The notes under the pieces: model-generated
Databases searched by the model: none
Seen by the model: only the letters and a program-made list of their open reading frames with translations
What the model was told of the DNA's origin: nothing
Source of the DNA: Elephas maximus indicus
Lineage: Eukaryota > Chordata > Mammalia > Proboscidea > Elephantidae
Assembly: GCF_024166365.1 (NCBI RefSeq)
Contig: NC_064820.1
Span: 145,844,001-145,908,000, forward strand
Direction of reading: 5' to 3'
Length of the DNA stretch: 64,000 nucleotides
Made by a program: the position numbers and the translations under genes
In this document: positions 45,336-58,070 of the stretch, in pieces
Position numbering within the stretch: the first letter of the stretch is position 1
Layout: the number at the start of each line of letters is the position of its first letter

Positions 45336-46389
45336 TTTTTTTTCTCATGATATGAATGAAGTTATGGATTCTTGGGAGGAAAAGCAGAGTTAAAGTACCA
45401 TTTTCATCATATCAAGGGTACATGCTATAAAAAAATTTTTTTTTTTTTTTAATGCTATAAACACAACTTATTACTGATGATGCTAACATTGATCACGGGA
45501 CTGAGGTAGTGTTTGTTAGGTTTCTCCACTTCAGAGTTACTCTTTTCCTCCTTTCCATACTGTGCTGCATATAGAGAAGTCACTATATGCAGCCCACACT
45601 TAAGGGTGGGGAGTTGTACTCCATCTCTTGAGGAAAATGGGGAATATTTACATATATTATTTGGTATCCCTCTGTATGGGATATTTGTCTGTTCTCCTCT
45701 ACTTATGCTCAGTCTTCAAACTCTGTCTCCCCTGGAGTGGGCACCAACTGAAATTTTTGTTCAGTCAGTTCTTCTAGCTTTAGCGGAAATGCTTGACGTT
45801 GGCCTCATGCATGGGTAGATCAGGGATCAGCCAGATATTTGGACAGACTTTATGTACAGAACTTGGGGTTCCCTTTTTCTGGCTTTCTCTAGAATTTTTT
45901 CATTCACTTGCCAGCTTCTGTGGTTATACTGGATTCTGCCCCTTTGTTCAAGTCAGCAACACTGCAGGATTCCATCTAAGATTTAGCTCCCCCTCTTTGT
46001 TTCTTTTTTTTTTCTTTGTTTCAGTCTGAGGCCTGACCTCAGGCTAAAAGCCAAAGAAATACAGAAAACTCCTTATATACTGTTTCTATCTTTCAAGTGT
46101 TGATGGCCTCTATGATCTTCCTGTTTTGGGATATGGTATAGTGGTGTTGAGTTGTTCTATTTATCTATTTTTTCTTGAAGTATATAGTTTTTATTTATAG
46201 ATGAGTTGATTTAATAGGAAGTACTTGTCCATGACCAGAGCAGAATCTCCATTTTTTTTATTTATAAATGTGGGGAATAATAATTATATTGTCATAGTTT
46301 CTTATAGGAATTTTATGTGTCAAATAAAACAATGCATATGAAAATTGTTTGTGAAATGTAAAGCCCCATATGGGGTAATTTGTCATTAG
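45336..46389. other. Unassigned sequence
   Basis: Includes the A7-T15 junction at 45429-45450. Open frames at 45513-45818 and 45793-46029 have no motif or family resemblance. No named repeat. Confidence 0.4.
45422..45460. repeat. A7-T15 junction flanked by ATGCTATAA repeats
   Basis: ATGCTATAA at 45422-45430 and 45452-45460 flank an A/T insert whose core is A7 followed by T15 (45429-45450). It has the form of a target duplication around a tail-only insertion. Confidence 0.8.
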
Positions 46390-46515
46390 TGTACAGTTGA
46401 GAAAACTCATGACCAGAGAGATGAATTGACAGCTAAAGCAATAGATCTAGTCAGTATCAAAACTAGGACAAAAATCTAGGTATTCCAACTCATAGTCTAG
46501 TCCTATTTCAACTAC
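46390..46515 (-). mobile_element. Possible MIR SINE (antisense)
   Basis: GTTGAGAAAACTCATGACCA, GAGAGATGAATTGACAGC and CAAAACTAGGACAAAAATCT loosely fit the MIR reverse complement. Confidence 0.5.
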
Positions 46516-47558
46516 ATCATGCAACTTCCTCCTTATTCAAAATTGTTCTCAAGACAACAAGATATACACCAGATTTACTCAACTTTGGTGAAACACTGAA
46601 TCAATTCAATGAATCAAAATTATTCTGACTCATTGTTTGCCTGAATAGCCTAATTGGCTAACCAAACGTGTTGCTCCAGTATAAGAGCTTATAAAAGTAG
46701 TTAGAGAATCAGCACAGGTTGGGTCTGTCATTGGTAGAATAGAAAGTATAGCATCTCAGGGGTAGGAGATGCTCACAGGCTCTCCTGCAGGACAGTTCAC
46801 CTCTCTCTTAGCATCCTCTGCCCTCTTTTCCTACTCCAGGTTTATCTAGGGTCAATATTTATAGTGGAGGCGAAATTAATCTATTTTGTTTTGCTCCCCT
46901 CATTGTATATTAGATGCTACTTATTTAAAACAAAGAAGTCTCCTTTGAGTGAGGTATTGCATTATTTTCATTTCTCACATCAGCTGAGATACCCCATAGT
47001 CTCAGAGTCAGAGCAAGGATATGAACATCTGGTGTCTTTTTCTCTGTACACTCAAAGTGGCCCTCACCTTCGCTTCCACTAACCCCCAGCAAGAGAGTGA
47101 TAGGGACCATCCAGATCATAAAACTAGTGAATTACTCTGGGGTTATCTGTACACCTGAACTCTAGTGGAGCAAGATTGTGTATATAGCAAAAAGGAACTT
47201 CACAAAAGACCACTCAAATGTATTATACTCATTTACCAAAAATGATTATGGGAGTGTCCTGAAATCTTCAAATGGGATATGAAATCCATGAGAGAGGATA
47301 TCTGCAGCATATGAACAAAGTTCCTTAAGCAATTTCAAACTTTAGGACTCTTTCATTTTTATGGCTACCTACTTATTGCCAGTGCAGCCCTTAGCAGACT
47401 GGGCAAACCTTTCATCCTAGTCTAAGCAATTCTATACCCGTGATTGTTTCTGCTCAGAAAAGTGTGACTGATCATTGTAGGGCCCAGGTTTTCCCAGGTC
47501 AACCTTGTAATAGTATGCAAATACCCAGGCAGACAACTGGAAACTTGCATTTTCTAAA
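46516..47558. other. Unassigned sequence
   Basis: No gene. Open frames at 46864-47082 (plus) and 46925-47119 (minus) overlap each other and show no domain. Confidence 0.4.
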
Positions 47559-47740
47559 CCTATGTTTCCACAACATGTGGTCCACAGACTGTCAGTGTCA
47601 GAATCCCTAGAAATTATTTAAAATGAGGATTCCTGAACTCTAAGCAAACTATGGCATAGTAATGTCTCCTGAGGGTGCTGGAGGGCAGAAACCTGCATCT
47701 TTAACAAGGGCTACAAACCATTCTGGTAACAGTATCATGT
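47559..47740 (+). mobile_element. Possible MER20-like hAT nonautonomous element
   Basis: AACATGTGGTCCACAGACTG, TCAGTGTCAGAATCCCTAG and GCATCTTTAACAAGGGCT resemble the MER20 order, but the terminal inverted repeats are not clear. Confidence 0.45.
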
Positions 47741-48054
47741 GGAACCTTGTATATGATAAAAGATGGAGTATTTTGTTTGTGTAGTTGGGCCTTTGGAAAT
47801 GTATTTCCAGCAATGATTTCAGGCTTAGACCAGTTTAACATCAAGGTGATTCCTGACATCCAAAGTGTAATGTGGCAGGTAGTGGAATTCTTCCATTCTC
47901 AGTCAATTTTGTGCTGGTCTACCCCACAAAAACTCCTGCATTCTTTGCTCCTTTAGAAGAACACATTCATAGCCCTTGTAGAGATAAAATTTGAGTGAAA
48001 TGCAAAAAATTTTAAAGGTACAATATGACAAATCTTTAGACATTTCATTAATCT
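47741..48054. other. Unassigned sequence
   Basis: No recognised repeat or gene; the 69-codon frame at 47747-47956 is not family-like. Confidence 0.35.
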
Positions 48055-48295
48055 AACATGAATGGAACACCAAGTGTGAGTAGTCATTGTTCTGGGCAAG
48101 AGAACTACAGTAATGAATAAGAAAGATAATGTCTTTGGCTTTATGTAGACATGTCATAGTGAGAAGGTAAATATATAAATATACACACAAACATACACAC
48201 GAACATACATATTTTGAGCACTGCTGAGGAACAAAAATACAGGACTGGAGAAGAGTAAACTAGTGGGAATCCTAGTGAGTAAAGAGAACAATGCT
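48055..48295 (-). mobile_element. Possible ancient L2-like repeat (antisense)
   Basis: GTCATTGTTCTGGGCAAGAG, ACTACAGTAATGAATAAGAA and the following region recall the antisense of an old L2-class repeat. Weak. Confidence 0.35.
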
Positions 48296-48769
48296 ATGAG
48301 ATGGGTTTTGGTAACTAAAAATATGAGGGAAATGATGACTGCATGACATTCTTAGTCATGTTATACCATTACCTAAAAAACTTGCTCAAGAGTCATCTGA
48401 TTCTTGGGGGCTGTAACTCACTCACTATTTACCATTGGTTAAGGTGCAGGCACTTTGCATCTCTATAAACATAGATATTCAGTTGTAGAAAATTGATAAA
48501 CTAAAACAGATTTTTGATCAATAGAGAAAATAATCCCCAAAGCTGTGGTTTTATTTCCCTATAGAACTTTAACCAATGTTGTATCTAACTTAGCATTCTT
48601 ATACCAGCTTTCTTTGCTTTTCCGCCCACCTATATTTGTGTTTTATATCCTTCTTTGAAAAGCCCTTTTTGTGAACCGTCTTTTTATCTCACTTGTTCCC
48701 TCTTTAACGAGCTAGATAAATCTTCGACATAGCTTAAAGAATTTTTTTTTTAATATTTTGAAAATTATG
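48296..48769. other. Unassigned sequence
   Basis: AT-rich with T11 near 48741; no gene or named repeat. Confidence 0.35.
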
Positions 48770-49045
48770 CCTTTGCAGTTGGAGAGGCAGGCAAGGGATG
48801 CTCATACAGGCTTTGTAGGCTTTGAAACGATGACTCGGGCTGCCCTTTGGATAAGAGATGGAAAGGAGGAATGGGTGGCAACAGACCACTAGAAGGTTGC
48901 TTCAGTAGTCCAAGCAAGAGATGTCAGGTGGAACAGGGTAATGCCTGTGGAGACAGAAAGAAGTGGATGAAGTTAAGAATAATTTTTTAACCAGATATGT
49001 AGTGAGGCTTTTACTGAATGAGAATCATGGTAGATAAGTTCTGAA
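48770..49045 (-). mobile_element. Ancient L2-like repeat (antisense)
   Basis: GGCTTTGTAGGCTTTGAAAC, AGAAGGTTGCTTCAGTAGTC, CAAGCAAGAGATGTCAGGTG and GAGACAGAAAGAAGTGGATG appear in the order of the reverse complement of the 8935-9480 family. Confidence 0.5.
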
Positions 49046-49149
49046 ATGTGAACAGCAGGGTAAGAGAGGGAAATTTTCAAGAAAAAGTTCTGTTAGATCA
49101 TGGAAATCTTAGAAAAGAAACCCAGAGAGACCATATCAGAGGTACAAAA

Positions 49150-49276
49150 CAACTGGAACCCTTTACACCTTTATTACTTCTGAAAAGTCAGCCATTGAAA
49201 ACCCTGTGGAATACAGTTCTACTCTGACACACATGGTGCTGCCATGAGTCAACGTCTACTCAAAGGCAATTAGTAG
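49150..49276 (+). mobile_element. AfroSINE-type SINE fragment, long-body subtype
   Basis: TTACTTCTGAAAAGTCAGCC, ATTGAAAACCCTGTGGAA, TACAGTTCTACTCTGACACA and a decayed tail ATGAGTCAACGTCTACTCA. 5' truncated or diverged. Confidence 0.8.
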
Positions 49277-50837
49277 GTAGATTAGGTACCCCTTTATAAG
49301 GGTGAAAAATAAGGCTGCTTCTCTTCTTTTCAGTCCTACATAATATGTCCAGAAATCAATAGAATAATGATAGAATGTAAACTAAATTTGTAACAGTGGA
49401 AACACAATGCTTATTAAAGCTCAATTTAAAATTACAGAACTACAGTTAAGTTACTATATTCAATGCATAAGCAGAAAAAAAATTAGGACACCAGAAAATA
49501 TGAAATAAAAAGCTTTTTGTAGACCAGGGAAAAGTTTAGAAAAGGAAGTAATCTTTACTAAATATATTTAGGGAAGGTATGAATATGAAACTCAGCATTT
49601 TCTTCTGGCCATAATTCCCAGAAACACATTTAGTGAAGAAATTGTGAAATTTTCAATTTGTTTATTAAACCACTAAAAAATTCTATTTTATTAGATTCAT
49701 ATCATCTCTATAGCACTACACTAAAATTCATTTACTTTGCATTGAGTTCCAATACAATCAAGCTATTTTCTTTTGTATTAACTTCTTTTTTCTAAGTAGC
49801 AAATTGATCAGGTTTTTTTTATTATTATTTTTCTACTGCTTTAGTTTTGCACTGGTACACCTTCTGACAGAAAAGCTGTAGATTTCTAAGAGATTACTAT
49901 AAGAACTAACCAAATCAGAGCCTTAACAAAAGGGAACTTATTCTCATCGATAAATTTTGTCCTTAAAAGCTTATGACTTACAAGTAAGAATCCCTTGTTC
50001 AGATTAATCTCCCCTGCATTATATGCCAGATTTAAAATAAGCAATTGCAAATTACAGAGAAAGAATAAAGAGATTCTGTCATTTTGGTACATGTAGCAGG
50101 GAATGCATGAAAGAAACAGCTCATATATCAACGGTATTGCTGTTGTATAGTTATCGAACTTTCATAAGCAGGAGTTCCCAAGTAATTACTCAATGCTGAA
50201 GGTCTGGGCTTATTACATGAAGTATCCATCAAAGCTAAGATGATGAAGGATAAGCAGCTTCTGTTTGATTAATAGGTACAAGCGCACAAAACAAAGGAGA
50301 TTAAGAAAGCCTATGGGTTAAATCCATAGAGTCAACCTCAGCTGTCAACAAGGTAAAACGCTCATTCAGCCAGCAACCCATTAAGCTGCTTATAAAAATA
50401 CTTACAGGTCCCAGGTGAAGATCTAACATGAGCTTGTATATGATGGAAGAATTAGCAAACTCATTCATGAAGTTTGAATTAAATATTTGTTTGAATTAAA
50501 AACCATTGTCTATAAAAAGGGACAAAATCAACACAGTTTTATAATCAAGGGGTAGGATTTTATTCAATCTAGAAAGCCCTTCAGTTCAGTTTGAAAATTG
50601 CACTGAAGCTACTATAGGTTCAAATAAGAAAGAAAATGTGTAAACGATGTTAATTCAAGAATTTGCTATCAGTTCTTCCTACTCAATGATTGATTGATTG
50701 TATGCGTGTGTGTGACACACACGTCTATCTGTCTCTCTGTCTTAGGTTATCTAGATTTAGAAAACAAAAATACAGGACACTCAGGTAAATTTGAATTTCA
50801 GATAAACAGTGAATAATATTTTTAGTATATGTGTATC
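49277..50837. other. Unassigned AT-rich sequence
   Basis: About 1.6 kb, no gene or named repeat. Contains the GT/AC palindrome at 50705-50723 and a short (TGAT)n-like stretch near 50690. The 81-codon minus-strand frame at 49886-50131 lacks motifs. Confidence 0.4.
50705..50723. repeat. Short GT/AC palindrome
   Basis: CGTGTGTGT, a single G, then ACACACACG: perfect 9-bp arms. Part of a small dinucleotide repeat that switches strand. Confidence 0.8.
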
Positions 50838-52270
50838 TAAAAACTGGAATTGACAGAATGCCATTTGAGATGTGTCAGCAAACAGATGCAGCGCTGGAAG
50901 TGCTCACTCATCTATGCCAAGAAATTTAGAAGAGAGCTACCTGGCCAGCCAACTGGAAGAGATCCATATTTACACCCATTCCAAAGAAAGGTGATCCAAC
51001 TGAATGGGGAAATTATCAAACAATATCAAACTCAAGAAAAATTGTGCTGAAGATCATCCAAAAGCAGCTGTGGCTGTATATTGACAGGGAACTGCCAGAA
51101 ATTCAAACCAGATTCAGAAGAGGATGTGGAACAAGCAATATCATTGCTGATGTCAGATGGGTCCTGGCTAAAAGCAGAGAATACAGGAAAGATGTTTACC
51201 TGTGTTTTATTAACTAAGCAAATGCATTCAACTCCATGGATCATAACAAATTATGGATAACATTGTGAAGAATGGGAACTTCAGGACAATAAATTGTGCT
51301 CATGAGAAACCTGTACATAGATGAAGAGGCAGTCATTTGAACAGAACAAGAGTATACTGTGTGGTTTAAAGTCAGAAAAGGTGTGTCAGTGTTGTATCCT
51401 TTCACCGTATTTACTCAATTTGTATATTGAGGAAATAATCCAAGAAGACAGAGTATATGAAGAAGAACTCAACATCGGGATTGAAGGAAGACTCATTAAC
51501 AACAAGTATTATGCAGATAACGCAACCTTGCTTGCTTAAAGAGGACTTGAAACACTTATTGATGGAAGATCAAAGACCAAGCTTTCAGTATGGATTATAC
51601 CTCAACATAAAGAAAACAAAAATCCTCACAACTGGACCAATAAGCAACATCATGATAAATGGAGAAAAGACTGAAGTTGTCAAGGATGTCATTTTACTTG
51701 GATCCACAGTCAACACCCACGGAAGCAGCAGTTGAGAAATCAAATGCACATTGCATTGGGCAAATCTGCAGCAAAAGGCTTCTTTAAAGTGTTAAAAAGC
51801 AAAGGTGTCACTTTGAGGACTAAGTTGTGCCTGACTCAAGCCATGGTCTTTTCAATTGTCTCATACACATGGGAAACCTGGACAATAAGTAAGGAAAACT
51901 GAAGAACTGATGCCTTTGAATTACGGTGTTAGTGAAAAATATTGACTATACCACGGGCAACCAGAAGAATAAACAAACCTGTCTTGGAAGAAGTACAGTC
52001 AGAACGGTCTTTAGGAGAGAGAATGGTGAGATTTTATCTCACATACTTTGGACACGTTATCAGAAGGGATCAGTCCCTGGAGAAGGACATCATGCTTGAT
52101 AAAGCAGAAAGAGAAGAAGACCCTTGAGGGGATGGATTGACACAGTGGCTGCAACGATGGGCTCAAGCATAGCAACATTGTGGGAATGGCACAGAGAGGG
52201 CAGTGTTTTCTTCTGCTGTATGCAGGGTCGCTATGAATCAGTACTGACTTGATTGACACCTAACAACAAG
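50838..52270 (+). mobile_element. RTE LINE, 5'-truncated
   Basis: From CTGGAATTGACAGAATGCC through CAAACAGATGCAGCGCTGG, TATGCAGATAACGCAACCTT (the YADD box is YADN in this copy: tat gca gat aac) and AATTACGGTGTTAGTGAAAA to GACACCTAACAACAAGTG. About 1.43 kb, multiple stops and small deletions, including part of the LAESEEDL region near 51535. Confidence 0.92.
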
Positions 52271-52559
52271 TGAAAGCATTATGCTTAACTGGATACTAAG
52301 AGATACCTACAAAACCTAGTCATACTGTATATTGTATTTATACGGCATTCTGGAAAAAGCAAAACCATAGGGACAGAAATAGAATCAATGGTTAAAAGTT
52401 AGAAGTAAAGAGTTTTCCTGTAAAGGAGCATGAAGCATAAAAAACAATGCTAGATAGATAGGTAGAAACCAAATTTCAGAGTCGTTTGAACAATTAGGAA
52501 TAGGTCTCTGTCTCAGCCATATAAACAAGTAAAGGATTTAGTCTTTACCCTGAAAGCAC
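52271..52559. other. Unassigned sequence
   Basis: No gene or recognised repeat. Confidence 0.35.
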
Positions 52560-52795
52560 CGGGAATTCATTAAAAGGGCTTTAAGCAGGCTTGTAGAGGA
52601 TAGTGAACAGTGATTGGATTTGCATTTTGAAAAGATGATTCTGGTTGCAACGTGGAGAATATTCACAAAAGGGACTAGGTTTGTTATAGGGAGATCACTA
52701 GGGGTGCCTTGTCAGTAGTCCTGACAAAAGATGAATGAGTGTTTTGACAATGAGGATGGAGAGAAATTCATGGAATCAAGAGATACTAAGAAGAT
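52560..52795 (-). mobile_element. Ancient L2-like repeat (antisense)
   Basis: GATGATTCTGGTTGCAACGT, CAGTAGTCCTGACAAAAGAT, GGATGGAGAGAAATTCATGG and ATCAAGAGATACTAAG follow the antisense order of the same old family as 48770-49045. Confidence 0.5.
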
Positions 52796-53337
52796 AAAAA
52801 TCAAAAGGTCATAGTGGTGTACTGATAATAGTAGCTAATATGCAAAAGATGGCATACAGGTTTCCAGCTTACAGAACTGAAAAGACAGTAGTAACATTCC
52901 CTGAGGCAGGAACCCCAGTTTGGGAGAGAAGACCCTGTGTTTGTAATAGGATATGTTGAGTATGAGGTTCCCTGAGGTGCTATAAACATAAGACAAATGA
53001 GGCAGTTGGAGAGCTGAGGTTGAACCATACGAAGTCACCAATGTTCAACCACATTTACCTACAAAAAGCGATACATATGGTTCAACCTAATAAATGTCTG
53101 GAGTTCTCGTCTAACCCAGAGTGATATTATTGCCTTTACCAAAAACAAAGCAAAAAACACTGAAAAGTTCCCTAAACAAAATTATTGCAGTAATGACACT
53201 TTGTGCTATAGAGCTATTTATGAAGAATCTAGGTTTCAAAGTTGCAGAAGATGTGAAAAAGTCTTTATATATCATGTATTTTTGGCAGTAGTGATTAATC
53301 ACTTTCTTTCAAAACAAATTAAAGTAATTATGATCAA
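52796..53337. other. Unassigned sequence
   Basis: No gene; overlapping minus-strand frames at 52801-53041 are in different phases and not family-like. Confidence 0.35.
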
Positions 53338-53352
53338 TTATAGCAGTTGATA

Positions 53353-53510
53353 GGAAACCCTGGTGGTGTAGTGGTTAAGTGCTACGGCTGCTAACCAAAG
53401 GGTCAGCAATTCAAATCCACCAGGCGCTCCTTGGAAACTCCATGGGGCAGTTCTACTCTGTTCTGTAGGGTTGCTATGAGTCAGAATAGACTCGACAGTA
53501 CTGGGTTGGG
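53353..53510 (+). mobile_element. AfroSINE-type SINE, short subtype, with target-site duplication
   Basis: GGAAACCCTGGTGGTGTAGT head, TACGGCTGCTAACCAAAGGG, CAGGCGCTCCTTGGAAACTC and GAGTCAGAATAGACTCGACA. Flanks TTATAGCAGTTGATA (53338-53352) and TTATAGTAATTGATA (53511-53525) are a 15-bp duplication with two mismatches. Confidence 0.95.
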
Positions 53511-53525
53511 TTATAGTAATTGATA

Positions 53526-55966
53526 TAAATAACTAAAGGAATTTGGAAAAAGAACAACTTGCTATTGGGAGAATACCAGAAAATAAACTCAGGTATGATT
53601 CACGGTTACTCCTCTGAGATCAGTTTAACGGTTTCTACAAGTCAAATACCAACTTCTATAAACTCTAATAATGGGTCAGATTCTTTTTGTTCTAATGTCA
53701 TTTTGTTCAAAATTTTATCAATTTCCATTGAACAATAGCTAGGTAAATTCAAAATATTCATATCATATTACCAAGCACAGGACAAGAATAGGTTTAAACA
53801 GACTATAAATAAAGGGCCAAAACAAATACATTGCTTTTATTGCACTAGAAGCATGATGTTTGATCTATAAAAATGTTCACCACATTATCAAGGATAGGGA
53901 AAATATTACAAGTCACATTTGAAAAACCAGACCCACTTCAAGTTCTATCTACTGCAAAAAGATGCTTCAGATAATTCTATTTCTATGGCTAAAACTATGC
54001 AAAGGTGTCAACCTATAAAATCAGGTATATTGCTCCTGGTGTAACCAGCAAATTCCGTTTGATCCTTACTTGAGACAGTTTATCTTATACATAAACTACT
54101 TATCATACTACATCAGAGAAGGTTTTTAATTTCCTTGAGAAATAAGTTTTCTATTTACCATTCTATAATTAACAAATAGAATTATCAAACCAAAGAGATA
54201 ATAATACTATAAAATAATTATGTATAATTCTTTTGGCCCTTATGTTAAGCATCTTACACATATAATAGGATAAGAATGGAAAATATGAGTATTTGGGTTC
54301 TGTCTCTATTCAAATCTCGCTATATGCATTTATAAGGCTTTTATACTCCCAATGGAACGAAAAGAACAGGTTAGTCAATGCCTGCACTTCCTTCCATCTT
54401 TAAAATTCTGTGACACTCTGAAATTCTGCAAAAACAGAAAAAAATAAATCCAAGGTCAGTATATTACTATAGCTTTTCTATAACTTTTCCAGCAAAGCGA
54501 TTCTAATGGCAGATGGGGTACACATTCTTCCGCAAACTCTGCCCATGGAGTGGTGCAGGGTATAGCCTGAGGCAGCTGTCTGAAATAAGAATTTTATTTT
54601 TAATGTCTAGATTTATCTTTAAATCCATTTTTCATTCCAAATTCTAATATATCTGTATTGGATTAAATATAAAAATAATGTGTTTTCTAGACCTGCAAGC
54701 ATGATTACCACTCTAGGAAGATCTGTTCTACTTATTGATTGAGCCTGAGTGTATACCACTTTATAACCCGTATCCTGATTTGAGACATACATACAAGCAG
54801 CGGAGAAAAGTTATCCATGCCAGGGTTGAAAATTCAGCTGTTATAAGACCTGGGCAGAAAACACCAATAATGACATGGGTCAGTGTCAATGCAGTTTGCT
54901 GTGGAGGGAGCTAAGGCAATCTTTGGATGACCTAAAGGGACAGTCATTATTCAGCTCCAACCAGACGGTCGCCCATTGTGGCCAGATATTCTCATTCTTC
55001 AAGGAAAGCAAAAATATGAATTTTATATGAAATTTCTCCTCTTTATAAAACACCATACAGACCAAATAAAACAGGTCAGCCGTACAGACTCAGCTCAGAG
55101 CATGCAGGTTTGAGTCCTCAGTTCTAAAGCCTGCTTCAGGAAATGAGTTCAATTACACAAAAGAGAGAGATCGTCTCCATGGAGAACCAAGTGGAAAAAC
55201 ATTTCAAAGGGTCAGAGTGAAGTCTATGCACTTCTGAGGGCAACAGTGGAATTTTCTTCCTTTCGGTTAGACTATTAAAAGCAGAAAATCCATCAATTTT
55301 TCACAATCATTATGGGCTGCTTAGCCTAGAGGCAGAGGGTTGGATCAGGCAGGCTCTGGAGACTGACTACCAGGATGATGGGAAAGTCATTCATTTTCTG
55401 TAAGCATTTAACCTTGGAATAATGACAACATATTTGAAAACAAGGTCAAAAAGTTACGGCATATAAATGAAAAACATTTAAAAGCCACATAAGTCAACAC
55501 GGAGCTGTGGTCCATATACCAAACTATGATTTGGTTGATTCAATTTTTTCACCTATGTAAAAAAAAAAAACTGAAGTAGCCCCTGACATTCATAAGCTGG
55601 TCTGGCACTCACAGAATACTAACCTCTGACAAGATTACTCTGAGACCGTGATAATATGAGACGAAACTAGGATACTGCATATTTTTATCTAGGCACAGAC
55701 AAAAACAAGGTCACTGTGCCATCCACAAACTGCTAAGCATTCCCTCTTTTATCTAAAACAAGTGAACTGTTACTTATTTACCAATTACAACTTCATCCTT
55801 GTTCTAGTCTTCTTTCCCTATAGGTAAGATTTACTGAGCTACTCAGTCATAGAATTGCCCCTGTTTTCTGATAGACAACCTAGAGCAAAGCTCAGCTTCC
55901 TTAAACCCTCCCCAAATCACCCAACCAAAGCCCAAATCCTATAATAGATTCTTCCTAATAACTTCT
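53526..55966. other. Unassigned sequence
   Basis: About 2.4 kb with no repeat that I can name and no open frame of note. It is one of the two longest stretches free of recognisable young insertions. Confidence 0.45.
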
Positions 55967-56125
55967 CAGAGCCCTGGTGGCACAGTGGTTAAAGGCTTGG
56001 CTGCTAACCAAAAGGTCAGCAGTTCAAATTCACAGTCTGCTCTTTGGAAAACTTATGGGGCAGTTCTACTCTGTACTATAGGGTCACAATGAGTCAGAAT
56101 TGACTGGATAGAAAAGGATTCAGGT
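55967..56125 (+). mobile_element. AfroSINE-type SINE, short subtype
   Basis: AGAGCCCTGGTGGCACAGTGG, TTGGCTGCTAACCAAAAGGT, CAGCAGTTCAAATTCAC, GGGGCAGTTCTACTCTGTAC and GAGTCAGAATTGACTGGATA. Confidence 0.92.
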
Positions 56126-56139
56126 TTAACACACTCTCA

Positions 56140-56318
56140 GGGACCCTAGGTGGTACAAGCAGTTAATACTACTGGCTGTTAACCAAAAGACTGGAGGTTC
56201 GAGTCCACTGAGAGGTGCCTCGGAAGAAATACCTGGCAATCTACTTCTGAAAAATCAGCCCTTAAAAACCCTGTGGAGCACAGTATCTTTGACACACATG
56301 GGATCACTATGATTTGGG
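56140..56318 (+). mobile_element. AfroSINE-type SINE, long-body subtype
   Basis: GGGACCCTAGGTGGTACAAG, CAGTTAATACTACTGGCTGT, GGAGGTTCGAGTCCACTGAG (B box GTTCGAGTCC well kept), GAAATACCTGGCAATCTACT, TCTGAAAAATCAGCCC and a decayed tail ending near ATCACTATGATTTGG. It follows the preceding SINE within about 15 bp, both after a CTCAG. Confidence 0.9.
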
Positions 56319-57290
56319 GTCTTTAGCTGAAGGGCAGTGACACATGTGAACAATCAGCATAGTTTACCACACAGACAAGCCATCAAGGGCAAAAGATGTT
56401 GTTCACTTGGAAGGTAGCTGAAGGGATTCTGCCCAGCCTTAATGCTCTTTCCCCACCAGATGTAGTCAGGTCTTACTTCATTCTATTTCTGCCCCTTTCA
56501 TATTGCTCAGTTAGGCACTTTTTCTGTCTCTGAAGAACCCAGAGGTTTTGTAGGCCTTTCCAAGATTCATTATTCAGACAGCGGATAATCAATATTTACA
56601 CATCTACTCTTATGTGACGTTACACACCCATATCAGAAAAAAAAAGAACAATGAAGTACAAACATTCCTCTTAAAATGATCAAATTGAGAGTAAAAATAG
56701 TATCATAGGGAGAAAAACAAACAAGCCTCAAAAAAGGCAATGTATGATGTTCCCTGCATTCTCTTTTAGTTGCATAAAAGACAAGCAATTAAATTCTAAA
56801 ATGCTATTAAGCATGGCCATTTAACAGAAAAATATGTTTTGTTTTGCGTGACTTCAGAAGACAACAAACGGAGTCATGTGTAGAACAGGATGCAATCTAG
56901 CAAATTTATGGACAAAAGGGAATAATTATACTCAGTTTGAGTAAATGAGTGTTAAAACAGTGAAATGTAAAACCAGGGCAGTCAACATTATAAGACGCCT
57001 GTAATGCTTCTTGACATTAATTCTGGTTCCAACACAGAGATAGCTATGTATACACTGACTTTCAGTTTTATATATCAGCATTTTAATATATTTATTATGG
57101 CTTTGAAAACAGAGATATAAAGATGGAAACAAAAACATACTAAATCTAATTAATCCATGCAAAGAGGGAAATCCAAACAAAACAGAAAGCTGTCAAATAA
57201 AACATGTACCCTTCCTTCCCTCTCATTTCCAAACTATACCCCCATTGTAAACACCGTTAGTAGTTTCTCATGTATCCTTCCAGAAAATAA
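56319..57290. other. Unassigned sequence
   Basis: No gene or named repeat; the minus-strand 82-codon frame at 56932-57180 is not family-like. Confidence 0.4.
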
Positions 57291-58070
57291 TATATTGCTG
57301 GTGGGAGTGTAAAATGGTACATCTGCCCTGGAAATTTGTTTGGTAGCTTCTTATAAAACTAAACATGTACTTAGCATTAGAGCCAACAATTGTACTCTTG
57401 GGCATTTATCCTGGAAAGATGAAAACTTAGACTAACCTGTTTATGAATGTTCATAGCAGCTTTATTCATAGTTGCAAAAAGAGGAAACAACCCAGATATC
57501 CTTCAATGAGAAAATGGCTAAATAATCTGTGGTACACCCACACAATGGAAGAGTATTCAATGATAAAAAGGAGCAAACAAAAATTAAAATGGAACAACCT
57601 GACATTATGCTTAGTGAAAAAGTCAACCTCAAAAAGTTACATGCTATATGATTCCATTTATATTTAACATTCTCAAAATGACAAAACTATAGAGATTAAG
57701 AACATGTAGTGGTTGCTGGGGCCAGGTGGGGGCATGCGGAAGTTCCTTTGTGGTAACAGAACAATTCTGTGTCTTGCCTGTGGTGCTGGCTACACAAATC
57801 TATACATGTGATAAAATTGCACAGAATCCACCCCCCAACAAACACACAAACAGGAAAATATTTTAAAATTGTAAAAACTGAATAAGGTTTGTAGTGTAGT
57901 TAACAGTATTTCACCCACGTCAATGTTGTGGTTTTGATGTTGCACTACAGGTATACAAGATGTCATTGAGAGAAGCTAGATGAAAGGTACACACAACTCT
58001 ATACACTACTTTTGCTATTGCCTGTGAGTCTATAATTATTTCAAAATAAAAAGTTAAAAATTTTTACATA
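57291..58070 (+). mobile_element. Ancient L1 (L1M-type) 3' end
   Basis: ATTGCTGGTGGGAGTGTAAA, ATGTTCATAGCAGCTTTATTC, CAACCCAGATATCCTTCAAT, AATCTGTGGTACACCCACAC encode the ORF2 C-terminus (RYPSMRKWLNNLWYTHTMEE); then CATGCTATATGATTCCATTT, GTGGTTGCTGGGGCCAGG and the end TATTTCAAAATAAAAAGTTA. Typical of old eutherian L1M elements; no open frame survives. Confidence 0.9.

Noticed and set aside
48165-48215. Microsatellite near ATATACACACAAACATACAC
   Set aside because: Too irregular to call a simple repeat of interest.
57443-57667. Small coding gene
   Set aside because: It is the ORF2 C-terminus of an old L1M element.
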